Shown piece by piece: positions 16,511-26,390 of a DNA stretch of 64,000 bases (position 1 is its first letter; every line of letters begins with the position of its first letter). Where the stretch lies: NCBI GenBank assembly GCA_014381825.1, contig JACNKX010000101.1:1-64000 (forward strand), given 5' to 3'. The notes beneath the pieces were generated by a model. The model was not told the DNA's origin and ran no database searches. It worked only from the letters and a program-made list of their open reading frames with translations. This DNA comes from Planctomycetota bacterium (lineage in GTDB: Bacteria > Planctomycetota > Planctomycetia > Pirellulales > Pirellulaceae). The translations under genes and the position numbers were made by a program.

Positions 16511-18622
16511 ATGAGATTATTAACAACGCTTTTGGTTTCCTTTGCTCTGCATGGTCTGTTGTCGCTTGAGGCGAATGCTCAGCTACAAGCCGGCGCAGCG
16601 GTTGTTGACGCTACTCCGATTCAGTTGCCAGTTTTTGTGAATGGCGGCCTCACGAGTCGAAGCCTCGACATTGTGAAGACGAAAATCAACGTCCGCTCGA
16701 TCGTCCTTGATGATGGCGAGTCGCGCATCGGGATCGTCGTTGTCGACAGCTGTATGATGTCGCGTCCATTTCTGGATGAAGTAAAGCAACTAGCGTCACA
16801 GAGAACGGCGATACGTCCGGATCATCTGCTCATCTCCGCGACGCACACTCACAGCGCACCCGCATCGATGGGTTGCCTTGGTACGGATGCGGACGCTACT
16901 TATGTGCCCTATCTTCGCGAGAAAATCGCGGAAGCGCTGGCAGCAGCCGAGGCGAACCTCGAGCCGGCGCGAGTCGGTTGGGGCGTCGCCAACGCGGCAC
17001 CGTTCACGGCTCTTCGACGCTGGATTCGCCGTCCGGATCGAATTGCCGACGATCCATTCGGCAACCCAACGGTCCGTGCCAACATGCACGCGGGGAGGAA
17101 TTGGGACGATGTCACGGGCGAGTCAGGCCCTGAAGACCCTGATCTTTCGTTGATTTCAATCCAGGCGAAGAGCGGTCGTCCGATCGCGGTGCTGGCGAAT
17201 TTCTCGATGCACTACTTCTCGGGCGAGCGAGGATTGAGCGCCGATTACTTTGGTCTGTTTGCGGACGGTCTACGGTCGCGCATCGCGCCAGACGATACTG
17301 CTGATGCTCCCTTCGTTGGCATCATGTCACACGGATGTAGCGGCGACATCTGGCGTCGCGATTATGCGAATCCGCCCGCAGCCGGGACCGAAGAGCCGAA
17401 CATCGAAGGTTACGCCAATGGGTTGCTGGCGGTCGCGATGAAGGCCTACGAATCGATCTCGTACGACGAGAATGCCGACCTAGCGATGGCCGAGGCTAGA
17501 ATGGAACTGAAGTATCGCGTCCCCGACAAGCAGCGATTGGAGTGGGCACAGAAGATTATCGAAGGGATGGGCGATCGCCCTCCCAAATCGCAACAGGAAG
17601 TCTACGCAATCGAGCAAGTCATTCTCCACGAACGCCAATCGACCGAGATCGTCGTTCAGGCTCTTCGAATTGGAAACATCGTCATCACGACGACGCCCAA
17701 TGAAACTTACGCGCTGACAGGGCTGAAGCTGAAACTCCAGAGTCCCCTTCCCCAGACGATGGTGATTGAGTTGGCGAACGGAGGTGATGGTTATATTCCA
17801 CCACCCGAACAACATTTGCTCGGCGGCTATAACACGTGGTCCGCACGTTCCGCCGGGCTGGAAGTTCAGGCGGAACCCAAAATCGTCGCGGCAGGACTTC
17901 GACTTTTGGAAAGCGTCGCGGGCAAATCGCGACGAGCGTTTGAGCAATCGACAGGAGGCGGTGCAGCAGCAATTTTGGCCGCAAAACCCAAAGCTTACTG
18001 GCGACTCGACGAGTTCGCCGGGCCTCACGCAAGCGATCTATCGGGACACGATCACAACGCGGTCTACGAACCAGGTGTCGCATATTTTTTAGCGGGCCCA
18101 CGCACGGATCTGTTTTGCGATACGAACGAAGAAAACCGTGCGGTTCATTTTGCCGGCGGGCGGCTTCGCGCGAGAGCCGGGAAACTCGGCAATCAGTATT
18201 CGGTCTCGATGTGGTTCTGGAATGGAATGCCGACCGATGCGAGAAACGTCACCGGCTGGCTGTTTTCGCGGGGGCACGACTTCAGCGAAGGAGTCGGTGG
18301 CGAGCATGTTGGAATTGGTGGTGTCGAGAACCATCCGGGACAGCTCGTCTTTCATGATGGCGAAAAACTCTTCGCAGGCCAGGCGGTAATCGAGCGATGG
18401 ACCTGGAATCAATTGCTCTTCATTCGAGATGGCACACGAGTTCGCATCCATCTCAATGGCGCGGCAACACCCGAGATCGATATCTCCACAGGTGAACGCG
18501 GGAACGTCCCACAGCTGTTCTTCGGCGGTCACTGCTCTGGGGACGCATCTTGGGAAGGTCGTCTTGACGAGATTGCTGTGTTCGATCGTATGGTTTCTGT
18601 GGCGGAGCTATTGGCAGAGTAA
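16511..18622 (+). CDS. Neutral ceramidase-like protein with C-terminal LamG domain
   Basis: The 703-residue exported protein has a signal peptide (MRLLTTLLVSFALHGLLSLEANA). Residues about 25-470 match the neutral/alkaline non-lysosomal ceramidase fold: AGAAVVDATPIQLPVFVNGG, SATHTHSAPAS with the zinc-type His pair, and IMSHGCSGDI. The C-terminal part (about 490-700) is a concanavalin-like LamG domain, starting AKPKAYWRLDEFAGPHASDLSGHD and ending FFGGHCSGDASWEGRLDEIAVFDR. Bacterial relatives hydrolyse ceramides or similar amides; this subgroup in planctomycetes has no proven substrate. The LamG domain may bind a polysaccharide. It precedes a sulfatase gene on the same strand. Confidence 0.85.
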   Translation: MRLLTTLLVSFALHGLLSLEANAQLQAGAAVVDATPIQLPVFVNGGLTSRSLDIVKTKINVRSIVLDDGESRIGIVVVDSCMMSRPFLDEVKQLASQRTAIRPDHLLISATHTHSAPASMGCLGTDADATYVPYLREKIAEALAAAEANLEPARVGWGVANAAPFTALRRWIRRPDRIADDPFGNPTVRANMHAGRNWDDVTGESGPEDPDLSLISIQAKSGRPIAVLANFSMHYFSGERGLSADYFGLFADGLRSRIAPDDTADAPFVGIMSHGCSGDIWRRDYANPPAAGTEEPNIEGYANGLLAVAMKAYESISYDENADLAMAEARMELKYRVPDKQRLEWAQKIIEGMGDRPPKSQQEVYAIEQVILHERQSTEIVVQALRIGNIVITTTPNETYALTGLKLKLQSPLPQTMVIELANGGDGYIPPPEQHLLGGYNTWSARSAGLEVQAEPKIVAAGLRLLESVAGKSRRAFEQSTGGGAAAILAAKPKAYWRLDEFAGPHASDLSGHDHNAVYEPGVAYFLAGPRTDLFCDTNEENRAVHFAGGRLRARAGKLGNQYSVSMWFWNGMPTDARNVTGWLFSRGHDFSEGVGGEHVGIGGVENHPGQLVFHDGEKLFAGQAVIERWTWNQLLFIRDGTRVRIHLNGAATPEIDISTGERGNVPQLFFGGHCSGDASWEGRLDEIAVFDRMVSVAELLAE

Positions 18623-18766
18623 TCAAGACTCGAACCGGGATATCTTTCCTTTCTGCCGGATTTTGCTGCTCGCCATCTGTGGCTTGCGTTGTGACGCCGT
18701 GTGGTTACTGTAGTCAGTAATCGATCTCTCAACGATGTACACGTTCTTCATTGAGGAAATAACCGC

Positions 18767-20128
18767 ATGTTCCGCTTCGCGTTTGCTTTTTTAGTGGTTA
18801 CCACATTCACGGCGTCGGCTCGCGCGGAGCAACCAAACATCGTTTACATTCTTCTCGACGACGCGGGTTATGGCGATCTGAGTTGCTATGGCCAGAGCAA
18901 GTTCTCGACGCCAAATATCGACCGTCTCGCCAAGGAAGGCATGAGATTCACCGATCACTATTCCGGCTCGACCGTTTGTGCTCCAACACGCTGCTCGCTG
19001 ATGACAGGCTTACACACGGGGCACTGCTTCGTGCGCGGCAATCGCGAGGTGAAGCCGGAAGGTCAGTCGCCAATGCCCGCAGATATCGTCACGATCCCGC
19101 GACTACTCCATCAGGCTGGCTATACGACTGGTATGTTCGGCAAGTGGGGACTTGGAGCCCCTGGCTCGTCGTCCGATCCGGCAAAGCACTTTGATGCCTT
19201 CTTTGGATACAACTGCCAACGCCAGGCACATAATTACTACCCCGATCATCTTTGGAAGAATAATGAGCGCGTTGAATTGGACGGAAAGACATACGCCCAT
19301 GATTTAATTGTCGAGAACGCGTTGAAGTTCGTTCGGAAGAACAAGTCGGGCCCGTTCTTCTGCTACATGTCAGTGACAGTTCCTCACGCAGCCATGCAGG
19401 TGCCCGAAGAATCGATGACGAAGTTCCGTAAGAAATTTCCTCAGTTTGAAGACCAGATCGGAAAGTACGCCGGAACGGAAGTTCGCAACCCGGTCGCTGG
19501 ATTCGCTGGAATGATGACTCGCCTTGATAGACAGGTCGGCGAGTTGCTCGCGCTTCTGAGAGAACTTGACATCGACGACAATACTCTGGTGATGCTAACG
19601 TCCGACAATGGTCCACATCTGGAGGGCGGCCATCTGCCGGACTTCTTCGATTCCAACGGGCCGCTTCGCGGTTACAAACGCGATCTGTATGAAGGTGGCA
19701 TTCGTACTCCGTTGCTCGCCCGTTGGCCCAGTCGACTAAAGGCCGGTGGTACGTCCGATTTGATCTCTGCTCACTGGGATATGCTGCCGACGTTCTGCGA
19801 ATTGGCAGGAGCGAAGACACCGGAGGGGCTCGATGGGATCTCGATCGTGCCGACGCTTCTTGGGAAGGGAGACGAGCAAGCAGAACACGAGTCGCTCTAT
19901 TGGGAGTTTTCCTCGCGCGGGCGGAGCCAGGCAGCTCGACTCGGTAAATGGAAAGGCGTGCGCGTGAATCTCAAGAATAATCCCGATGCGCCGATCGAGT
20001 TGTACGATCTGTCGGTCGACCTGGCTGAAGAACGCGACATCGCATCCAAGCACCCAGAGATCGTCAGCAAACTGAAAGCAGTTATGCAGCGAGAGCACAA
20101 GGATTCCGAGGAGTTCCCTCTGTTCTGA
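18767..20128 (+). CDS. Exported sulfatase (arylsulfatase family)
   Basis: The 453-residue enzyme has a signal peptide (MFRFAFAFLVVTTFTASARA) and the sulfatase S1 signature CAPTRCSLMTG, in which C71 would be converted to formylglycine by a maturase not encoded in this window. Metal-binding acids D31-D32 (YILLDDAGYGD) and the later TSDNGPH motif are present. Planctomycetes typically carry many such enzymes for sulfated algal polysaccharides. Length is normal. The substrate cannot be read from the sequence. Confidence 0.95.
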   Translation: MFRFAFAFLVVTTFTASARAEQPNIVYILLDDAGYGDLSCYGQSKFSTPNIDRLAKEGMRFTDHYSGSTVCAPTRCSLMTGLHTGHCFVRGNREVKPEGQSPMPADIVTIPRLLHQAGYTTGMFGKWGLGAPGSSSDPAKHFDAFFGYNCQRQAHNYYPDHLWKNNERVELDGKTYAHDLIVENALKFVRKNKSGPFFCYMSVTVPHAAMQVPEESMTKFRKKFPQFEDQIGKYAGTEVRNPVAGFAGMMTRLDRQVGELLALLRELDIDDNTLVMLTSDNGPHLEGGHLPDFFDSNGPLRGYKRDLYEGGIRTPLLARWPSRLKAGGTSDLISAHWDMLPTFCELAGAKTPEGLDGISIVPTLLGKGDEQAEHESLYWEFSSRGRSQAARLGKWKGVRVNLKNNPDAPIELYDLSVDLAEERDIASKHPEIVSKLKAVMQREHKDSEEFPLF

Positions 20129-20146
20129 TGCAATCCGATCGCTTCG

Positions 20147-20857
20147 CTAAGGGCTCAGAACTCGATCGACCGCCGCCTTGAACTCAGCACCGACATTGAC
20201 TTGATAAGGTTCATCGGGGATCTCCGCCTCGTCGGCTAGTCGCTTACACTCGGCGAGCATTTGCCGCAGGTCTTCGTCCGCAACCGGATTCTTAAACTGG
20301 CGCGCGCCGTTGGAATCCTGAGTTGAAATGTAGTCTAGCGCCGTGTTGAGTGCGTCGGGATCGATCTTCTCTTCGAAGACACCTCGAGCAACTCTCTGAA
20401 GCGTCCGTTCGGCCAGATCCTTCTCTTCATCAGACAATCCTGATGGCTTGATATACGCTTCTTCAGCTGCCATCGCCATCATGAGCGTCACTAGCGGAGA
20501 CTGACTCAGTTCCTGGGCGATCTCGCTGAGCTGCTGCATCGTGATTCGACCTGCTTTGTATTCATCGACGACTCGATCGACCTGTCCCGTGACGACTTGC
20601 TTATCTTCGGCGCTGAGGTCCGACTCCTCGATGCCACTCACGATGGCGTCGCGAGCCCAATCGGGAGCCTTTTTGGCAACGAACCAGGTTCCGCCGCCAC
20701 ACGCCACAATGCAAACCAACATCAGCCCAAGACACACGAACAGGCAAGTCGCGCATCCCGATCTCTTCGGCGGGGACTGGTCGACGCCGTTGGGGAGCGC
20801 GTCGTTCACCACTTCGGCCTCTGCAACTCCATCCGGACCCTGATCGTAAATCGACAT
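20147..20857 (-). CDS. Single-pass membrane protein, unknown function
   Basis: The 236-residue protein has an acidic N-terminus, one hydrophobic segment (about residues 39-63, with several Cys and a Gly-Gly-Gly) and a long helical C-terminal domain with acid-rich repeats. No catalytic motif is recognised. The domain beyond the membrane segment would face the periplasm if the N-terminus is inside. It is convergent with the sulfatase gene (18 bp) and divergent from groEL1. Confidence 0.7.
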   Translation of the reverse strand: MSIYDQGPDGVAEAEVVNDALPNGVDQSPPKRSGCATCLFVCLGLMLVCIVACGGGTWFVAKKAPDWARDAIVSGIEESDLSAEDKQVVTGQVDRVVDEYKAGRITMQQLSEIAQELSQSPLVTLMMAMAAEEAYIKPSGLSDEEKDLAERTLQRVARGVFEEKIDPDALNTALDYISTQDSNGARQFKNPVADEDLRQMLAECKRLADEAEIPDEPYQVNVGAEFKAAVDRVLSP

Positions 20858-21098
20858 TGTGGTTACTCTCGAATGAAGGTGGCCACTGGCCCCGACTCTG
20901 GTGCCGAACCTTGGCTGTCGAAGTCTAGCACACTCCCGTCGCTCTCCCCGTGCAGCTAGACGCGGCGTCGAGCGTATAGTCCGCCCCTGTCAAAATGACA
21001 CGCTGGCTGGTGCGGTATACGTCGAGGCATCTAAAACGGCAACCTGGTGAATTCGCAAAGTGTTTCTAAGTAATCACTTATGCAATGTTATTAATGAT

Positions 21099-21114
21099 TG
21101 GCACATAGCTTGCT
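21099..21114 (+). promoter_or_regulatory. Putative sigma-54 (-24/-12) promoter of groEL1
   Basis: TGGCACATAGCTTGCT at 21099-21114 matches the sigma-54 consensus TGGCAC-N5-TTGCW at every defined position. The GG and GC dinucleotides are separated by exactly 10 bp. Transcription would start near 21125, leaving a leader of about 117 nt. No sigma-70 boxes and no CIRCE inverted repeat were seen in 20858-21241. Activation would require an enhancer-binding protein, not identified here. Confidence 0.6.
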
Positions 21115-21241
21115 CTAATGGGCCCGCCTGTATGGTGACCTGCCATATTGTTCTGCAATTGGAGTATTAGGTCGTCGCGAAGCGGATCCCGCATCCAGCT
21201 CCCGGCGATATTCAAGCAACACATAGAGGAGGAAACCTCAC

Positions 21242-22969
21242 GTGGCAAAGCAGATGGTTTTTGACGATGAGGCTAGACAACCGTTGTTGGCCGGCGTGTC
21301 GAAGCTGGCTCGAGCTGTCCGCAGCACGCTAGGCCCCCGCGGTCGTAATGCAGTTCTCGATAAAGGTTGGGGATCTCCCAAGGTCACCAAGGACGGAGTC
21401 ACTGTCGCCGAAGACATTGACCTGGACGACCCAGACGAGAATCTGGGCGCTCAATTGGTCAAAGAAGCGGCCAGCAAGACGAATGACGTCGCTGGAGACG
21501 GGACGACGACCGCAACCGTGCTGTCCGAAGCCATTTTCCGCGAAGGCTTGAAGATGATCGCTGCAGGCGGCGATCCGATGGCCTTGGCTCGTGGAATCGC
21601 CAAGGCGACTGACGCCGTAACGGTTGCGATCAATAAGCTCGCCACCCCCATCGGTGAAAAGAATAAGAAAGAAATTCAGCAGGTCTCCACGATCGCTGGC
21701 AACAACGATCCGACGATTGGAAAAGTGCTCGCCGATGCTTTCTTGAAGGTCGGCAAAGATGGTGTGATTGTCGTCGAGGAAGGTCGCGGGAGCGAAACGA
21801 CTGTTGACGTTGTCGAAGGTATGCAATTTGATCGCGGTTTCCTGTCGCCTCACTTTGTGACCAATCAAGACGAAGTCATTGTCGAGTATGACGACTGTTA
21901 CATCTTGCTGTTTGAGGAAAAGATCTCGGCCAATAAGAAGTTAATTCCGCTCTTGGAGGCGATCAGCCAAGCCAATAAGCCATTGCTGATTATCGCCGAA
22001 GATATCGAAGGAGAGGCACTCGCGACGCTCGTCGTCAACAAGATGCGAGGAATCCTCCAGGTCTGTGCGGTCAAGGCACCTGGATATGGCGATCGTCGCA
22101 AAGCGATGATGGGCGATCTCGGTGTGCTGACAACGGCAACGCCGATCTTCAAGGATCTCGGTATCGAACTGGAGAGCGTCAAGCTGACGGACCTCGGTCG
22201 AGCCAAGAAGGTCAAGATTACGTCGGAGCATACGATCATCGTCGGCGGTGCTGGCAAGAAGGCTGATATCGATGCTCGCGCGGAACAAATCCGCCGCGAG
22301 ATCGATGTTACCGATAGCGAGTACGATCGCGAGAAGCTGCAAGAGCGGCTTGCGAAACTAGCCGGTGGCGTAGCTCAGATTAACTGCGGTGCCGCGACTG
22401 AAACCGAAATGAAGGAGCGTAAGGCTCTGCTGGAAGACGCAAAGGCTGCGACCCAAGCTGCTCTCGAGTCAGGCATTGTCCCCGGTGGCGGCGTGGCATT
22501 ACTTCGTTGCGAGAAGTCGATCGGCAAGCTGAAGCTCGAAGGCGACGAAGGCCTTGGTGCTAAAATTATCCGAAATGTCCTTGATCAACCGCTTCGTGCG
22601 ATCGCCAACAACGCCGGCTTGGATGGTGCCGTCGTTGTGAATCGCGTGCGACAGCTCAAAGGCAAGAACGACGGATACGATGCAGATAAGGATTCCTACT
22701 GCGATCTCGTGGCTGCCGGTGTTGTCGATCCTGCAAAGGTCGTTACGACTGCCTTGCAGAACGCATCTAGCGTCGCTTCGCTCTTGCTCACCACCTCGTC
22801 CCTAATCACCGACATTCCAACCGAAGAAGAGGAGGGTGGCGATCACGATCACCACGATCACGGCATGGGTGGTGGCATGGATCCGATGGGTGGTATGGGT
22901 GGTATGGGAGGCATGGGTGGCGGAATGCCAGGCATGGGAGGTATGGGCGGAATGCCGGGCATGATGTAA
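21242..22969 (+). CDS. groEL: Chaperonin GroEL, paralogue 1
   Basis: The 575-residue subunit of the 60-kDa chaperonin begins at GTG with a perfect AGGAGG at 21227-21232. ATP-binding motifs ([10 protein letters not shown], residues about 87-96) and the apical and equatorial domains are complete. Unlike paralogue 2 it keeps the Gly-Met tail (four GGM-type repeats and MPGMM), and the tail is preceded by an acidic, His-rich insert (EEEGGDHDHHDHG, about 532-544). It is the first gene of groEL1-groES-groEL2 and lies behind a candidate sigma-54 promoter. Confidence 0.97.
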   Translation: MAKQMVFDDEARQPLLAGVSKLARAVRSTLGPRGRNAVLDKGWGSPKVTKDGVTVAEDIDLDDPDENLGAQLVKEAASKTNDVAGDGTTTATVLSEAIFREGLKMIAAGGDPMALARGIAKATDAVTVAINKLATPIGEKNKKEIQQVSTIAGNNDPTIGKVLADAFLKVGKDGVIVVEEGRGSETTVDVVEGMQFDRGFLSPHFVTNQDEVIVEYDDCYILLFEEKISANKKLIPLLEAISQANKPLLIIAEDIEGEALATLVVNKMRGILQVCAVKAPGYGDRRKAMMGDLGVLTTATPIFKDLGIELESVKLTDLGRAKKVKITSEHTIIVGGAGKKADIDARAEQIRREIDVTDSEYDREKLQERLAKLAGGVAQINCGAATETEMKERKALLEDAKAATQAALESGIVPGGGVALLRCEKSIGKLKLEGDEGLGAKIIRNVLDQPLRAIANNAGLDGAVVVNRVRQLKGKNDGYDADKDSYCDLVAAGVVDPAKVVTTALQNASSVASLLLTTSSLITDIPTEEEEGGDHDHHDHGMGGGMDPMGGMGGMGGMGGGMPGMGGMGGMPGMM

Positions 22970-23048
22970 GCGGAGGTCCGGCGAAACCGACGAATCGTTT
23001 GACTGACAAATTAGCAAATTAGCAATACACGTAGAAGGAATATCAGCG

Positions 23049-23348
23049 ATGGCAAAGATGAAGATTCGCCCTTTGGATGATCGAGTGGTGGTTGAGCCGG
23101 TTGAGGCGGAAGAGACAACGGCAGGCGGGATCGTGTTGCCTGACTCCGCGAAGGAGAAGCCGCAGCGTGGCAAGATTCTGGCCGTTGGCGCTGGCCGATT
23201 GCTCGACAGCGGACAGCGCGGTGAGTTGTCGGTGAGCGTTGGCGACGAAGTGATTTACGGCAAATACGGTGGAACAGATATCGAAGTCAACGGCGACGAG
23301 GTTAAGATTCTTCGCGAGAGCGACATCTTGGCCAAGGTTGTCGATTAA
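23049..23348 (+). CDS. groES: Co-chaperonin GroES
   Basis: The 99-residue cap protein of the chaperonin has the family signature [17 protein letters not shown] at the N-terminus, a mobile loop [17 protein letters not shown] (about 22-38) and the conserved [20 protein letters not shown] near the end. It starts at ATG behind agaagga and lies 79 bp after groEL1 and 82 bp before groEL2. One GroES probably serves both GroEL paralogues. Confidence 0.97.
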   Translation: MAKMKIRPLDDRVVVEPVEAEETTAGGIVLPDSAKEKPQRGKILAVGAGRLLDSGQRGELSVSVGDEVIYGKYGGTDIEVNGDEVKILRESDILAKVVD

Positions 23349-23430
23349 TCACGTCAAAATCTTGCGGCACGACAACTTGGTCGAGTCGCGATTGACTCTA
23401 ACGAACACTCTAATATGAGGGTCTTCCAGC

Positions 23431-25089
23431 GTGGCGAAGCAATTACTTTTTGAAGACCACGCCCGTGCAAAGATGTTGCAGGGCGTCGATAAATTGGCCA
23501 ACGCCGTGGCGGTTACGATGGGCCCAACCGGTCGTAACGTGATCATCGACAAATCGTTCGGTGGTCCAACCGTCACTAAAGACGGTGTCACTGTGGCAAA
23601 AGAGATTGATCTCGAAGATCGCTTCGAGAACATGGGATCGAAGCTTGTCGTCGAAGTGGCTCAGAAGACATCTGACCTCGCCGGTGACGGTACGACGACA
23701 GCAACGGTATTGGCTCGAGCGATCTTCAAGGAAGGTCTTCGTAACATCGTTGCCGGAAGCAACCCGACTGCGATTCGTCGCGGAATTGAAAAGGCGGTTG
23801 CCGCAGCAGAGGACAAGCTTTTCTCGATGGCGAAGCCTGTATCGGATAAGCAGCAAGTTGCTCATGTCGGCGCGATCAGCGCCAACAATGACATGGTCAT
23901 TGGCGAACTGCTGGCCGATGCACTTCATCGTGTTGGCAAGGACGGTGTGATCACGGTCGAAGAAGGCAAGACGGCTGATACGCAAGTTGAATACGTCGAC
24001 GGCATGCAGTTCGACAAAGGCTTCGTTTCGCCGTATTTCATTAATCAACCGGCGGATATGAATTGCGTGCTTGAGAGCGCGCTGATTCTGATCCATGAGA
24101 AGAAGATCAGTAACCTTCGCGATTTGGTGCCGATCCTTGAGAAAGTTGGCCAATCCGGCAAGCCGTTGTTGATTATCGCCGAAGATGTTGATGCCGAAGC
24201 GCTGACACTTCTGGTCGTCAATAAGTTGCGTGGCGTGTTGAATGTCTGCGCCGTGAAGGCTCCTGGATTTGGTGATCGTCGTAAGGCGATGCTTGGCGAT
24301 ATAGCGACGCTAACCGGCGGGATGCTGGTCAGCGAAGATCTCGGCATTCAACTCGAAAGCCTCGAACTTGGCCACCTTGGTAGCGCTAAGAAGATCACTG
24401 TCGATAAGAGCAACACGACGATCGTTGAAGGTGCGGGCGAGCGAGCGGAGATCGACAAGCGGATCACTCAGATTCGCAACCAAATCGATCAATGCGACAG
24501 CGAGTACGACAAGGAGAAGTTTCAAGAACGTCTCGCAAAGCTTTCAGGTGGCGTTGCGGTCATTTCCGTAGGTGCCGAGACAGAAGCTGACATGAAGCAA
24601 AAGAAGGCTCGTGTCGAAGATGCGTTGCATGCAACGCGAGCTGCCGTCGAAGAAGGCATTCTGCCTGGCGGTGGCGTCGCTCTTCTCCGTTGCCGAGAAG
24701 CAGTCCAGTCGGTCAAGAGTTCACCACTGAAGGACGCCAATGGAACGACAATCGTTGCCGCCGCTAAGGGCGACGAGAAGACTGGCGTTGATATCGTCCT
24801 CCGTGCCCTCGACGGTCCGTTGCGTCAGATCGCCGACAATTGTGGAATCGACGGTTCGGTAATTGTGGATGAAGTCGCGCAGAAGCCAGAGACGCAGGGC
24901 TATAACGCCAACGCTGGCGAGTATACCGATATGTATAAAGCTGGCATTATCGACCCGGTCAAGGTTGTCCGAACGGCATTGAGCAATGCGGCAAGCATCG
25001 CCGGGCTGTTGTTGACGACTGAAGCACTGGTTACGAATTTTGACAAGGACGACAAAGACAAGCAACGCATCGAAGGCAGTGTTCGCTAG
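23431..25089 (+). CDS. groEL: Chaperonin GroEL, paralogue 2 (no Gly-Met tail)
   Basis: This second 552-residue GroEL starts at GTG and has complete equatorial, intermediate and apical domains ([30 protein letters not shown]). The C-terminus ends in charged residues ([16 protein letters not shown]) instead of Gly-Met repeats. The tail lines the folding chamber, so its loss suggests a paralogue with changed substrate handling. The gene ends the groEL1-groES-groEL2 unit and is followed directly by a strong terminator. Confidence 0.97.
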   Translation: MAKQLLFEDHARAKMLQGVDKLANAVAVTMGPTGRNVIIDKSFGGPTVTKDGVTVAKEIDLEDRFENMGSKLVVEVAQKTSDLAGDGTTTATVLARAIFKEGLRNIVAGSNPTAIRRGIEKAVAAAEDKLFSMAKPVSDKQQVAHVGAISANNDMVIGELLADALHRVGKDGVITVEEGKTADTQVEYVDGMQFDKGFVSPYFINQPADMNCVLESALILIHEKKISNLRDLVPILEKVGQSGKPLLIIAEDVDAEALTLLVVNKLRGVLNVCAVKAPGFGDRRKAMLGDIATLTGGMLVSEDLGIQLESLELGHLGSAKKITVDKSNTTIVEGAGERAEIDKRITQIRNQIDQCDSEYDKEKFQERLAKLSGGVAVISVGAETEADMKQKKARVEDALHATRAAVEEGILPGGGVALLRCREAVQSVKSSPLKDANGTTIVAAAKGDEKTGVDIVLRALDGPLRQIADNCGIDGSVIVDEVAQKPETQGYNANAGEYTDMYKAGIIDPVKVVRTALSNAASIAGLLLTTEALVTNFDKDDKDKQRIEGSVR

Positions 25090-25117
25090 TTGATCGACTC
25101 TTTGGATAGAAGCAATG

Positions 25118-25153
25118 GCGGGCCACTTCGCGTCTCGAGGTGGCCCGCTTTTT
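25118..25153 (+). terminator. Rho-independent terminator of the groEL/groES unit
   Basis: The stem gcgggccac (25118-25126) pairs with gtggcccgc (25140-25148), extends inward by four more pairs including one G-T wobble, and is followed by five T (25149-25153). It separates the chaperonin genes from dnaJ-grpE. Confidence 0.9.
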
Positions 25154-25230
25154 AGACTCGCCGGTTTGTTGTCCTTTGTACCGTGGGCTGTGCCCGCGCT
25201 ACTGACTGACACGTCCCTGCTCCTCCTGCC

Positions 25231-26388
25231 ATGACAGCGATGGCCGATAAACTCGACTATTACGAAGTCCTCGGCATTTCTCGCACCGCCTCGGATCGGG
25301 AGATCGCAAACGCGTATCGCAAGCTTGCGCTGAAGAACCATCCTGATGCCAATCCGGATAACGAAGAAGCAACCCTTCGATTCAAGCAAGCGGCCGAAGC
25401 CTACGAAGTTCTGAACGACGCTGAAAAACGCGCCCGCTACGATCAGTATGGCCACGCTGGAGTTGATGGCGGCGGCAGCCAGTTCCACGAAGTCGAAGAT
25501 ATCTTCGAGGCGTTCGGCGATATGTTCTCGGGTGGATTGTTCGGCGACCTGTTCGGAGGTGGCCGGCGACGAGGCGGCAGACGCCAACGTCGAGGTGCGG
25601 ATGTTCGCTCCGACGTCACGCTCGACTTGGAAGAAGCAGCTCGCGGCGTGTCGAAAACCGTCGAGTTTACTCGGAGTAAGTCATGCAAGACCTGCGACGC
25701 CAGCGGCGTAACTCCGGGATCATCGAAACAGGCGTGTAGCCGTTGCGGTGGCCGCGGACAAGTCGTTCAATCAGCTGGCATCTTACGAGTTCAAACGGCT
25801 TGCCCCGCTTGTCAGGGAGCTGGTGCGATCATCAGCGATCCATGTCGTGACTGTCGCGGCCAAGGTTACACGCCTGCAAGAGTTACACTCGACGTTGCCA
25901 TTCCCGCTGGTGTCGATGACGGGATGCGAGTTCGCATCCCCGGAGAGGGCGAACCCAGTCCTGACGGTGGCCCGGCGGGCGATTGCTACTGTTTCGTGAG
26001 CGTACGTCAGCATCGCTTGTTTGAACGCGACGGCAGCCACCTGATCTTGCGATTGCCGATGACCTACACACAAGCTGCTCTTGGAGCCACCATCGAAGTT
26101 CCGACTCTCGATGGCCCTTATGAGCTGAATATCCCCACCGGGACACAGCCAGGCGATGTTTTCCGCGTTCGCTCGCAGGGGATGCCCGATCCCCGGGGTG
26201 GGGCGCGCGGCGACCTACTAGTGCAAACCTATATTGAAATTCCTAAAAAGCTTTCCTCTGAACAGGAGGCTTTATTGCGAGATCTGGCCGAACTAGAACA
26301 CGCTAACGTAACACCGCATCGAAAGTCGTTCTTGGATACAATTCGAAATTACTTTGCGCCGGCATCTGAGAACGGGGAGGACGAGTAA
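25231..26388 (+). CDS. dnaJ: Chaperone DnaJ
   Basis: The 385-residue type I J-protein has a J domain with HPD at 37-39, a Gly-rich linker ([31 protein letters not shown]) and a zinc domain with four CxxC units (CKTC, CSRC, CPAC, CRDC), followed by two beta-sandwich substrate domains. It stimulates DnaK ATPase; dnaK itself is not in this window. The start could also be the ATG at 25240 ([10 protein letters not shown]), which agrees better with the usual J-protein N-terminus. grpE follows after 2 bp, so the two are co-transcribed. Confidence 0.97.
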   Translation: MTAMADKLDYYEVLGISRTASDREIANAYRKLALKNHPDANPDNEEATLRFKQAAEAYEVLNDAEKRARYDQYGHAGVDGGGSQFHEVEDIFEAFGDMFSGGLFGDLFGGGRRRGGRRQRRGADVRSDVTLDLEEAARGVSKTVEFTRSKSCKTCDASGVTPGSSKQACSRCGGRGQVVQSAGILRVQTACPACQGAGAIISDPCRDCRGQGYTPARVTLDVAIPAGVDDGMRVRIPGEGEPSPDGGPAGDCYCFVSVRQHRLFERDGSHLILRLPMTYTQAALGATIEVPTLDGPYELNIPTGTQPGDVFRVRSQGMPDPRGGARGDLLVQTYIEIPKKLSSEQEALLRDLAELEHANVTPHRKSFLDTIRNYFAPASENGEDE

Positions 26389-26390
26389 CT

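Noticed and set aside
20858-21241. CIRCE operator for groEL
   Set aside because: No TTAGCACTC-N9-GAGTGCTAA or close variant was found on reading the region.
23001-23048. Repeated aaattagc before groES as an operator
   Set aside because: A short direct repeat of 8 bp in an AT-rich leader, with no symmetry; chance is likely.
25180-25205. gtgggctgtgcccgc palindrome before dnaJ as a regulatory site
   Set aside because: A short GC-rich partial palindrome without a T run or known operator consensus.
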